This document shows positions 16,838 to 23,962 of a DNA stretch of 64,000 nucleotides, one piece after another. The notes beneath the pieces are model-generated. The model had not been told where the DNA came from. It did not search any database and saw only the letters and a list, made by a program, of their open reading frames with translations. Position numbers and translations under genes: made by a program. The DNA lies in the NCBI GenBank assembly GCA_964490325.1, contig CAZBBX010000004.1:1-64000 (forward strand). Reading direction: 5' to 3'. Each line of letters begins with the position of its first letter. Position 1 is the stretch's first letter. The DNA comes from DAOPJM01 sp964490325. GTDB lineage: Bacteria; Bacillota; Clostridia; Christensenellales; CAG-138.

Positions 16838-17874
16838 ATGAAACGGACAATCAGTTTTCTGCTGATCCTACTTTTGCTCACGGCTCTGCTTCCCGCAGCT
16901 GTTGGCATGGCTATACCCGGCGAACCAGCGGCAGAGGAGATTTTAACCTTGGCGTCTATGATGACCATGTTAGAATAACGCGATATACTGGCCAAGCAGT
17001 AGATCTAGCAATCCCATCAATCATGTGCTCTCTTCCCGTTACGATCATCGGTAGTTCGACTTTCTCAAGTAAAAACAAGCTTGTGACCGTCGTTATTCCG
17101 AGCGGCGTGACTACAATCGAGGCTACGGCATTTACAAGCTGCAGTAGTCTCGCAAGGATAACGATCCCGAGCACCGTGACGTCGATCGGTCAAAATGCAG
17201 TCAAAGACTGTACTGCTTTTACAAGTGCAGTCTTTATGGGTGCGCCGCCAACAACGGTAGGGCAAGGCATGTTCTACAACTGCGCTTCGGGCTTTACCAT
17301 TTACTACAGTCCGGAGTACGCAACCGAGTGGGCGCCCAACGGCGAGACCACTTGGACAGAGCCGGTCACAAACGGTCTTACCTATAACATCCTTCCCTTA
17401 CCGACCAAGCCCCAGCTGCTTGGCGCGCAGGCCTATACCGATGGATCCAAGTTCCGCTTTGCTTTCGAGGTCGATGTGAGCGATCTGCAGGCGGCGCTGG
17501 TGCCGGGCGACACCTTAGAGATCGGCTACCTTGCTCGTTCCAAGACGAACTATGACGCCGATACGAGCAAAGCGCTCAACTCGTACACCCTGCCGATCAT
17601 CACTTGGACGGCGGAGATGGATGCAGCGGAAACCGGCACGGCGCTCAAGGATATTCTGTACACCGCCTACTACGCAACAGGCATGCGCATTCTTGAAGCG
17701 GATGCCGACAGCATGACCTTTGCCCTGATACTCACGCAAATGACGAACTATCAGGACGTGAACATTGTGTTCTCGGGCTATATCAAAACGAGTCAGATCA
17801 CCCTGCGCAGCGGGACGAAATACAACAGCATCACCAATGTGCTGGCACAGACGGCTTCCGTCGCGGTCGACTGA
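16838..17874 (+). pseudogene. BspA-type leucine-rich-repeat surface protein gene, frameshifted
   Basis: ATG 16838 follows AGGAGGT and encodes a signal peptide (MKRTISFLLILLLLTALL...), but this frame stops at 16978. The frame starting before 16942 reads DFNLGVYDDHVRITRYTG, then QAVDLAIPSIMCSLPVTIIG, and continues through BspA-type repeats (IPSGVTTIEATAFTSCSSL; ITIPSTVTSIG) to the stop at 17872-17874. The two halves join if one base is added or two removed around GAGGAGATT (16934-16942). So it is either a recent pseudogene, a sequencing error or a frameshifting site. After the repeats (to about residue 150) comes a beta-rich C-terminal domain of roughly 170 residues. Confidence 0.75.
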
Positions 17875-17887
17875 GGAGGACAGGAAC

Positions 17888-18058
17888 ATGAAGCAGTACA
17901 AAACACCAAAGCTCGCGATCTTCTCCCTTGACTTTCGTGATGTGATCACCGGCAGCGCAGGCTGGAGCGGCGGCGATGGCTCAACAGGCAACGGCGACGC
18001 CCCCGAGACCCCCGGCGAGGGCATGCTGGGCAACGAGAACCTGTTCGGACAGCAGTAA
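17888..18058 (+). CDS. Small Gly/Asp-rich peptide linked to the LRR gene
   Basis: 56 residues beginning MKQYKTPKLAIFSLDFRDVI, with a GAGGAGG site overlapping the LRR stop region. The C-terminal half is Gly/Ser/Asp/Glu-rich and ends LGNENLFGQQ. Small Clostridia proteins with a similar opening (MKKY.TPE.E....DVIT) and Gly/Asp-rich tails are common but uncharacterised. The layout recalls a ribosomal-peptide precursor (leader plus low-complexity core), but no modifying enzyme or exporter is nearby. It is likely co-transcribed with the LRR gene, ending at the terminator at 18095. Confidence 0.7.
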   Translation: MKQYKTPKLAIFSLDFRDVITGSAGWSGGDGSTGNGDAPETPGEGMLGNENLFGQQ

Positions 18059-18094
18059 GCGATCACCCATACAAACAATCGACTTTATCACCCC

Positions 18095-18121
18095 AAAGAG
18101 GCGGGACATCCCCGCCTCTTT
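18095..18121. terminator. Terminator between convergent LRR and ger transcription units
   Basis: An 11-bp perfect stem, AAAGAGGCGGG/CCCGCCTCTTT, with an ACATC loop. The A/T ends make it usable in both directions, fitting its place between convergent genes. Confidence 0.85.
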
Positions 18122-18146
18122 CCCGTGGAGCAAATAACGGCGCTTC

Positions 18147-18296
18147 CTACAGGGCGCGCCAATAGAGGCAGGCGGTCAGGGCGATCAACAGCGCCGTGCC
18201 GACTGCAGCGCCGAAGCGCCGCGCCTTGAGGCAATGGAACAGATACAAGCAGCCGTACACGACCCCCGCGCCGCCGATAAGCAACAGACCCGTCAT
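18147..18296 (-). CDS. 49-residue two-helix membrane protein, possible germinant-receptor D subunit
   Basis: ATG 18296 follows the gerC stop by one base, with GGAGGG in the end of gerC as RBS. The product (MTGLLLIGGAGVVYGCLYLF...) has hydrophobic segments at about 2-21 and 31-46 joined by HCLKARRF. In Bacillus, small two-helix D subunits are encoded at or near gerA-type operons and modulate receptor function. Position and topology fit, but this protein is shorter and I see no diagnostic motif. Confidence 0.55.
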   Translation of the reverse strand: MTGLLLIGGAGVVYGCLYLFHCLKARRFGAAVGTALLIALTACLYWRAL

Positions 18297-18297
18297 C

Positions 18298-19449
18298 TCA
18301 GCCCTCCGTCCAATCCAATTCAACTATAAACGTGGCCGTCAAGCACCGATAGACCGCCGCAAAGTCCAGCGCCTCCCAAGCCTCGGTGTCGGAGTAGCGC
18401 AAAAGGTAGTGCTTCCCAAGGCCAAAGCTGTCCGCGCCCACGGCCTGCAGCGCCAAAAACAGGCGTGTCAGCTTGGCGGCAAGGAGCTGCTTGGCCATCT
18501 GACTCGCCTCCTCCTTGGACAGCCCCGCTGCAGGCGTTTCCAAGCGCGCCGTAAGGTACAGGGTCGCCGCAAAGCCTGTGCCCGAAAATTGAATGAGGGG
18601 CTTTTTTGCTTGCTTGACGGACAGCACCGCGTCCGAGCCGTTCTCCGTTGTAAAGCGCAGCCTGCCGCGGGAAAGATCCCCCCGCATCAGACGAACGAGC
18701 AGCGTGTTTTGCCCATCAAGCAGACCGACCATGCGGCCGCCCGCAAACACGGCGCAGCCCATGAGCGTGCTGTCGCGGTCACTCTCGGCCAACAGGGAGC
18801 CGCCCAGATAGGGATAGCTTTCCCCGCCCGTCAGATCCTCCCGCGTCAGCGGCTCCTCCGTGGCGGCAAGGTAGGCGACCACCTCGTCCTGCGTCTTGCT
18901 GTCCATGGCCTCCAGCAGCAGCGACAGGCTGGTGTCCACGATATACCCGCTGTCCTCGGCGTACAGGACGGTGTTGCTCTTCACCTTGGTCTGGGTGGGA
19001 TCGAAGGCGGAATCCAAGCCCTCAAACAGCGCCGTGAGCGGATCCTCCCCGATGAGGACGCGCAGATTGCCGCTCAAGCGCAGCCCCGTATAGTCAAAAT
19101 CCATCAGCTTTGGGATCTCACCCGCCTTCGCCGCCTTGCGCGAGAAGACGATCAGCGAGCAGCGGGAGAAGTCCAGCCGATTGTTCAGCCCCGCGGAAAC
19201 GGCATCGATCGCCTCATAGATATCGTGCGCCTCCGCTTGAAATAGGATGGTGGAGCCTTCCTCCTCGCTGCTGCCCGCCGCGGGCAGGCTGCACAGGAAC
19301 AGGTAGCGATAGGGCAGCACGTCCCCGTACTCCATGCCGACATCCAGCACAAAGCAGCGGTCGTCCACCGAGACCGATCGGATGCAGGCGCCGGACAGAA
19401 GCAGCATCAGCGCCATGAGCGCCGTAAGAACGCGGCCAAGCTTTCTCAT
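18298..19449 (-). CDS. gerC: Spore germinant receptor lipoprotein, Ger(x)C family
   Basis: 383 residues from ATG 19449, overlapping the gerB stop (ATGA). A lipoprotein signal ends with LLLSGAC. The Ger(x)C pattern follows: YRYLFLCSLP, FQAEAHDIYEAIDAVSAGLNNRLDFSRCSLIVFS, RVLIGEDPLTALFEGLD, then a middle domain and a C-terminal domain with GADSFGLGKHYLLRY and a final FIVELDWTEG. GerC is the lipid-anchored C subunit on the outer face of the spore inner membrane and is required for nutrient germination. Confidence 0.92.
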   Translation of the reverse strand: MRKLGRVLTALMALMLLLSGACIRSVSVDDRCFVLDVGMEYGDVLPYRYLFLCSLPAAGSSEEEGSTILFQAEAHDIYEAIDAVSAGLNNRLDFSRCSLIVFSRKAAKAGEIPKLMDFDYTGLRLSGNLRVLIGEDPLTALFEGLDSAFDPTQTKVKSNTVLYAEDSGYIVDTSLSLLLEAMDSKTQDEVVAYLAATEEPLTREDLTGGESYPYLGGSLLAESDRDSTLMGCAVFAGGRMVGLLDGQNTLLVRLMRGDLSRGRLRFTTENGSDAVLSVKQAKKPLIQFSGTGFAATLYLTARLETPAAGLSKEEASQMAKQLLAAKLTRLFLALQAVGADSFGLGKHYLLRYSDTEAWEALDFAAVYRCLTATFIVELDWTEG

Positions 19450-20396
19450 ATGGCGACGGCCAAGACCGTTGCGCCGCAGGAGAGCAGCACGGCGGCGGGG
19501 CGAATATCTTGCAGGCCAAAGCAGCGGCACCACAGCAGTGACGCGGCATAGGTCAAAAAGGAAGCGCCGCAGGCAGCTCCCGTGAGCCAAATAAACAGCG
19601 ACAGCCGATCGGTGCGGAGAAGACCATAGCTTGGGCGCGGCGCCATGGTCAGCTCGTAAACGGGAAGGGTCAGCCTGCCGAGCGTCCGATAGTCGTAGGC
19701 AAGGCCGACGGCAAGCAGTGACAGTACGGCAAGGCCGCCGCCGATCCACAGGGCGGCTCGTCCCGCCTTCTTCAAAGCAGCGGGGCTTTGCGTTCCGCGC
19801 CCTACGGCAAGCAGGGCGACAAGAGCGGGCAGGCAGCGAAAAAGCGTACCGATCAGCTGCCGCGCCATCCCCGTAAGCCCCGCGCCAAACAGGGGGTACA
19901 GAGCGCTCACGTGGTAGCTTGGCGTACCCAGCGCCAGTACGAGCAGGGTCACGGGTACAAAAAGAAAGACGATTAGGCGGGACGAGCGTCCCACGGCCTC
20001 CATCCCCAGCCAAGCGGGCAGCAGCAGGCAGGGCAGCAGATACAGCGCCGTCACGCTGCGCGCCGTGTCGGAGAAGACATAGGTCTTCAGCGCGTCCAAA
20101 AAGGGAGAGAGCGTCTCCGCCGTGCCGCCGATGAGATACAGCGCGGCGGTGAGCATCACGATGCGCAGCGAAAGGGAGGGCATATCGTCCTCCGAAAAGC
20201 CGTGCCGTTCGATGAAGAACAGGGCGGCGTCCCAAAACAGCAGCAGCAGCAGGATGGCCAAGGGCAGGACGATCCACTGCACGTTGCCCTTAGCGTACAG
20301 GGAGCCGTCCACCGAAAACACGGCGTTGGAAAACAGGCACAGCCCCGCGGCGGCGGCGGCCTCCTGCATGCCGAATCGACCCAAGCGCAGATTCAC
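19446..20396 (-). CDS. gerB: Germinant receptor permease-like subunit GerB (APC superfamily)
   Basis: 316 residues, slightly shorter than the usual ~360, with about ten predicted membrane helices. It opens RLGRFGMQEAAAAAGLCLFS, the start typical of endospore germination permeases, and contains GTAETLSPFLDAL in the middle. GerB subunits are relatives of amino-acid transporters and help determine germinant specificity. It overlaps gerA by 4 bp at its start and gerC by 4 bp at its end. The first two helices look compact relative to the family, so substrate-pocket residues may differ. Confidence 0.88.
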   Translation of the reverse strand: MNLRLGRFGMQEAAAAAGLCLFSNAVFSVDGSLYAKGNVQWIVLPLAILLLLLFWDAALFFIERHGFSEDDMPSLSLRIVMLTAALYLIGGTAETLSPFLDALKTYVFSDTARSVTALYLLPCLLLPAWLGMEAVGRSSRLIVFLFVPVTLLVLALGTPSYHVSALYPLFGAGLTGMARQLIGTLFRCLPALVALLAVGRGTQSPAALKKAGRAALWIGGGLAVLSLLAVGLAYDYRTLGRLTLPVYELTMAPRPSYGLLRTDRLSLFIWLTGAACGASFLTYAASLLWCRCFGLQDIRPAAVLLSCGATVLAVAI

Positions 20397-21988
20397 CGTA
20401 CCCCTCCTTCCCGACGCGGATTAAGGTAATCGGGCGGACGCAGACGGTTGCGCACGGAGCGCCGCAGCGAAAGTCCGCGCTTGGAGAGAGTATAGGGGGC
20501 GGCGGGGGAGAGAAAGGGCACGCCGAAGGACTTGAGGGACGCAAGCAGGCACAGCGTCAGAAGAAGGGCGACAGACAGCCCAAGCAGCCCGCCGAGCGCG
20601 GCAAAGACGCAGAGCGCGATGCGGTAATAGGCGACCGAGAGCTGCAGGCTGTAATCGGGCACGGCGTAGTTGCCAAGACCCGTCAAAGCCACGATAATCA
20701 GCGACATGGTGGACACGACGTTTGCCGCCACGGCAGCCTGTCCCAAGATCAGCCCGCCGATGATGCTGACGGTCTGTCCCGCCACACTGGGAACGCGCAG
20801 CCCCGCCTCCCGAACGAGCTGAAAAACTAACAATAGGAAGATAAGCTCCAGCCACAGCGGCAGGAACACCAGCGCACGGGAGGAAACAACGGTATGGATG
20901 ACCTGCGCGGACAGCAGCCCGGGGTGGTGCATCGTAAGAGCGAGAAAGTACGCGGGAGCAAGCACCGATACCAGCACGCCAAAGGCGCGCACAAAGCGGA
21001 TGATGGCGCCGACGGGACGGCGATGGTACACATCCTCGGCGGCGCTCAACAGCGTCCCCACGGTCACGGGGAGCACGAGCGCCTGCGGACTGCCCTCCAC
21101 CAGCAGGGCAAGCTTGCCGGAGAGGATGGCGGCGGCGGCACGGTCGGGGCGTTCGGTGGAGAGCACCTGCGGCACGGGGGAGAGCGGATGCTCCTCGATG
21201 AGCTGCTCGATGGTACCGCCCGCAAGGATCATCTCGGTGTCGATGGCGGCAAGGCGGCGGCGCAGCTCCGCGATCAAACGCGGGTTGCAGACGCGCTCCC
21301 GATAGCACAGCGCGATGCGCACGCGGTTCCCCGCGCCTGCATCGCGAAATTCGCAGATGAAATCCTCCGTCTTAATGATGCGCCTCAGCTGCGTCACGCA
21401 GGTGCGGATGTTCTCCGTGAAGGCCTCGTTGGGGCCGATGACGGTGGCTTCGTTGCGCGTCTCGCCGATGCTGCGGCAGGCAAAGCCGCGGGTGTCCATC
21501 AGGACGGCCTCATCGTCACCTTGGATAAGCACGGCGCTGCGTCCCTCCAGTACGGCGGTCTTCAGCTCGCTCCAGTCCTTGGTCAGAGCCGCCTCCTGCA
21601 TGGCAAAGATGCGCTTTAGGAAGAAGTCGGCCTTGCCTCGTTCGGGCACAGGAGGGAGGACAGGCTTTAGGACGGGTTTTAGGATGAAGTCGTCGATTTG
21701 ATCCTCGTCCGCCATGCCGTTCATGAAGACGAGCACAAGGGGCGTGCGGCCTCCCGCCGTCACCTCGCGCAGGTTGAGGTCGGTGTTGATCTCGGCGGAA
21801 AACTCCCGCTTGAGGCGTGCGACATTCTCGCTAAGCTCCGTGGAGATGCGCGTATCCTCCGCTTGTTTTGGCTTGCGCTGCTCCTGCCAACCGCCGAAAA
21901 AGCGCGGTTCGCCCGTCTCCGTTTCCAGAAGCTCAAAGAGATGATAGGGTTCGTCAAAGCGCAGCGCGCTCGTTCGTTCGTCATTCAT
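20393..21988 (-). CDS. gerA: Germinant receptor subunit GerA
   Basis: 531 residues from ATG 21988. The N-terminal cytoplasmic domain carries GerA hallmarks (DFFLKRIF; AVLIQGDDEAVLMDTRGFACRSIGE; GPNEAFTENIRTCVTQLRRII; IEEHPLSPVPQVLSTERPD). Four to five helices follow from about 300, with LVREAGLRVP and a basic tail. The frame extends to a TTG at 22051, but a forespore-type promoter at 21994-22023 would place the transcript start at about this ATG. First gene of gerA-gerB-gerC-small ORF. Confidence 0.92.
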   Translation of the reverse strand: MNDERTSALRFDEPYHLFELLETETGEPRFFGGWQEQRKPKQAEDTRISTELSENVARLKREFSAEINTDLNLREVTAGGRTPLVLVFMNGMADEDQIDDFILKPVLKPVLPPVPERGKADFFLKRIFAMQEAALTKDWSELKTAVLEGRSAVLIQGDDEAVLMDTRGFACRSIGETRNEATVIGPNEAFTENIRTCVTQLRRIIKTEDFICEFRDAGAGNRVRIALCYRERVCNPRLIAELRRRLAAIDTEMILAGGTIEQLIEEHPLSPVPQVLSTERPDRAAAAILSGKLALLVEGSPQALVLPVTVGTLLSAAEDVYHRRPVGAIIRFVRAFGVLVSVLAPAYFLALTMHHPGLLSAQVIHTVVSSRALVFLPLWLELIFLLLVFQLVREAGLRVPSVAGQTVSIIGGLILGQAAVAANVVSTMSLIIVALTGLGNYAVPDYSLQLSVAYYRIALCVFAALGGLLGLSVALLLTLCLLASLKSFGVPFLSPAAPYTLSKRGLSLRRSVRNRLRPPDYLNPRREGGVR

Positions 21989-21993
21989 GGCGG

Positions 21994-22023
21994 TAGTATG
22001 CGCAGGGGACTTTGGCAATATGT
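21994..22023 (-). promoter_or_regulatory. Candidate sigma-G (forespore) promoter of the ger operon
   Basis: Minus strand ACATA (22023-22019; consensus GHATR, one mismatch), 18-bp spacer, CATACTA (22000-21994; matches CATNMTA). Five bases then separate it from ATG 21988, so the mRNA would be leaderless or nearly so. ger operons are forespore-expressed in Bacillus, which supports the call. Confidence 0.6.
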
Positions 22024-22192
22024 GGAGAAAAGCCTTGGCAAGGGGCGGCAAAGACCCTCCGAAAAGTTATGCGCAGGATAATAGATTATTTCCTATATTC
22101 GTACAGCTACTTGTTATTTAGTCCGTAACCGACTATAATTATGCAGGAAACAGGGGAACAGGCGCCGATTAGGGGAAACGGGGACTGTAAAA

Positions 22193-22230
22193 ACTGTATA
22201 AATATTTGATAAAAACCATGATTATACAGT
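22193..22230. promoter_or_regulatory. Inverted repeat ACTGTATAA / TTATACAGT in the divergent ger-opp intergenic region
   Basis: Perfect 9-bp arms at 22193-22201 and 22222-22230 are separated by 20 bp. They lie between gerA and the lipoprotein-opp operon, about 90 bp upstream of the promoter at 22319. It could be an operator or an RNA stem; no assignment is possible. The rest of 22024-22413 holds nothing else I recognise. Confidence 0.5.
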
Positions 22231-22318
22231 GGCTAAAAGTGCCTATTTTATTAGCATTTCCCGAATCGGGACTTGTTTTCGAAAAGTCAATGCATAAGCG
22301 CCTGCGGCGATTTTGCTG

Positions 22319-22347
22319 TTGACATCAAATCGGATATGATGTAATAT
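22319..22347 (+). promoter_or_regulatory. Strong sigma-A promoter of the lipoprotein-opp operon
   Basis: TTGACA (22319-22324), 17-bp spacer, TAATAT (22342-22347), about 65 bp upstream of the lipoprotein start. Confidence 0.87.
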
Positions 22348-22413
22348 AAACTATAGAATCGGAGTTTTCTATATGCCGTCCGCGGCAAAGGAGTCGTTTC
22401 GAAAGGATTGGAT

Positions 22414-23871
22414 ATGATGAGGAAAAAGGCTTTTCAGCTTGTGATCGTACTGTTGCTGGCAGTTTTATGCGCCTTTTCGTCCGCCTGCTCCAAAATTGGC
22501 GAGGCTGTCGATCCCGGTGCGTGGGGCTATGACTGCTGCGTGACCTACGACGCGTTGGGCGGCATCATCAACGCACGCGAAGTGCGCACGACCTATTATC
22601 TTACAAACTCCTATGTGTACAAGCCTTCCGGCTCCGACGGCATGCTGATCGAGCCCAAGCGCGACGGTTACGTTTTGGCGGGTTGGTACACCGCCAAGGC
22701 CGAGCCCATCGAGGGCAGCGTGGAGGATTACACCTTCCTTGCCGAGGATCGCTGGGACTTCAACACCGACCGTGTGCAGGAGGACATGACCCTCTATGCG
22801 CGCTGGCTGCCCCGCGGCAAGGTCGATTACATCAATGCCGACACAGGCGATATCCTGTTCAGCAAAAACATCACTTCCGAATCTCCCATTCAGGAGCTTT
22901 CCTCCAGTGTTTTGTCCATGATAAAGCCCGAGGGCATGACCTTCAACGGCTACTATGCCGATGAAGCCTGCACGATCCCTTACGACTTCGGCCAGTACAT
23001 CCACGTCGATCCCAACCCGACCGAGGCGGCGCTGTACGCGACCCTTACCGAGATGTTCCCCGATTACTTGGCGGCATACGAGTACGTTCCCCCCACCGAG
23101 GAGGAGCTGGAGGACGAGACCCGCGACATGAGCTGGGCATTTCTCAATAAGCTGGGTTATCAGCTTTTGACCGATGACGAAGCGGCCATCGCCGAGATCA
23201 ACGCGGCCAAGGATCAGCTCATCGAGCAGGCCATCGACGATTACCTCGTCAATACTGCCGAGCGCGTGGTCTACATCAAGTATACGCAGGGCAACTTCAT
23301 CCGTGTGCGCAGCGTGAACGATCTGAAGATTGGCGGCAAGGTCGGCTTGTATTCCGAGGATCTGATGGGCAATCCCATCGACGGCTACCTCATCGAGAAC
23401 GATATCGACCTCAGCGGTGTAGCCTTCACCGTCAGCGAGAGCTTCTCCGGACGCATCGAGGGCAACGGACATACGCTCAAGAATCTGACCATCTCCGTGT
23501 CCAGCAAGAAGCTGGACAGCGACACGCAAAAGCTCATCGGCCTGACCGCGCTGATGGACGGCGCCACGATCCGTGACCTGACCATCGAAAACGCGTCCAT
23601 CAAGCTGAGCGTCAACAGCGGCATCGCCGTAACGGGCGGCCTGTTGGCAGCCGAAGGCAAGAATGTCACCTTCGAGAACGTCCACTTCAAGGGACTGAGC
23701 ATTAATAGCGGCAACGGCGACGACGGCAAGGCCAAGTATACCTTGGGCGACCTGTTCGGCAGTTCCTCCGGCTGCACCTTCACGGGCTGCACGGCCGAGG
23801 ATCTCACGGTCGAAGTACGCAGGCCGCAGTCTCTCACGCTGGCGATCTTCACCCTGCCCGCTGCGGAATAA
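22414..23871 (+). CDS. Surface lipoprotein with InlB-type repeats
   Basis: 485 residues from ATG 22414 (GAAAGG upstream); an in-frame TTG at 22408 overlaps the RBS. A lipoprotein signal ends FSSAC. Two Listeria-Bacteroides (InlB B-type) repeat-like units follow (GYVLAGWYTAKAE...MTLYARW; MTFNGYYADEAC...ALYATL). After them come an Asp/Glu-rich helical region (about 225-270) and a C-terminal beta-helix-like part (IDLSGVAFTVSESFSGRIEG; ATIRDLTIENASIKLSV). Likely a cell-surface adhesion or binding protein. It precedes the oligopeptide-binding protein by about 90 bp and shares its promoter region. Confidence 0.75.
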   Translation: MMRKKAFQLVIVLLLAVLCAFSSACSKIGEAVDPGAWGYDCCVTYDALGGIINAREVRTTYYLTNSYVYKPSGSDGMLIEPKRDGYVLAGWYTAKAEPIEGSVEDYTFLAEDRWDFNTDRVQEDMTLYARWLPRGKVDYINADTGDILFSKNITSESPIQELSSSVLSMIKPEGMTFNGYYADEACTIPYDFGQYIHVDPNPTEAALYATLTEMFPDYLAAYEYVPPTEEELEDETRDMSWAFLNKLGYQLLTDDEAAIAEINAAKDQLIEQAIDDYLVNTAERVVYIKYTQGNFIRVRSVNDLKIGGKVGLYSEDLMGNPIDGYLIENDIDLSGVAFTVSESFSGRIEGNGHTLKNLTISVSSKKLDSDTQKLIGLTALMDGATIRDLTIENASIKLSVNSGIAVTGGLLAAEGKNVTFENVHFKGLSINSGNGDDGKAKYTLGDLFGSSSGCTFTGCTAEDLTVEVRRPQSLTLAIFTLPAAE

Positions 23872-23962
23872 GCGGCAGACGAAGACGCAAAAACACAATA
23901 CGTTTAAACCCGACGGCGGGATAAGCTGTTGGTTTTAAAAAAAAAAGATGGAGGTATTATCA

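Noticed and set aside
18298..20277. 659-codon frame extending gerC upstream
   Set aside because: The upstream half is out-of-frame reading of gerB; ATG 19449 gives a proper lipoprotein signal.
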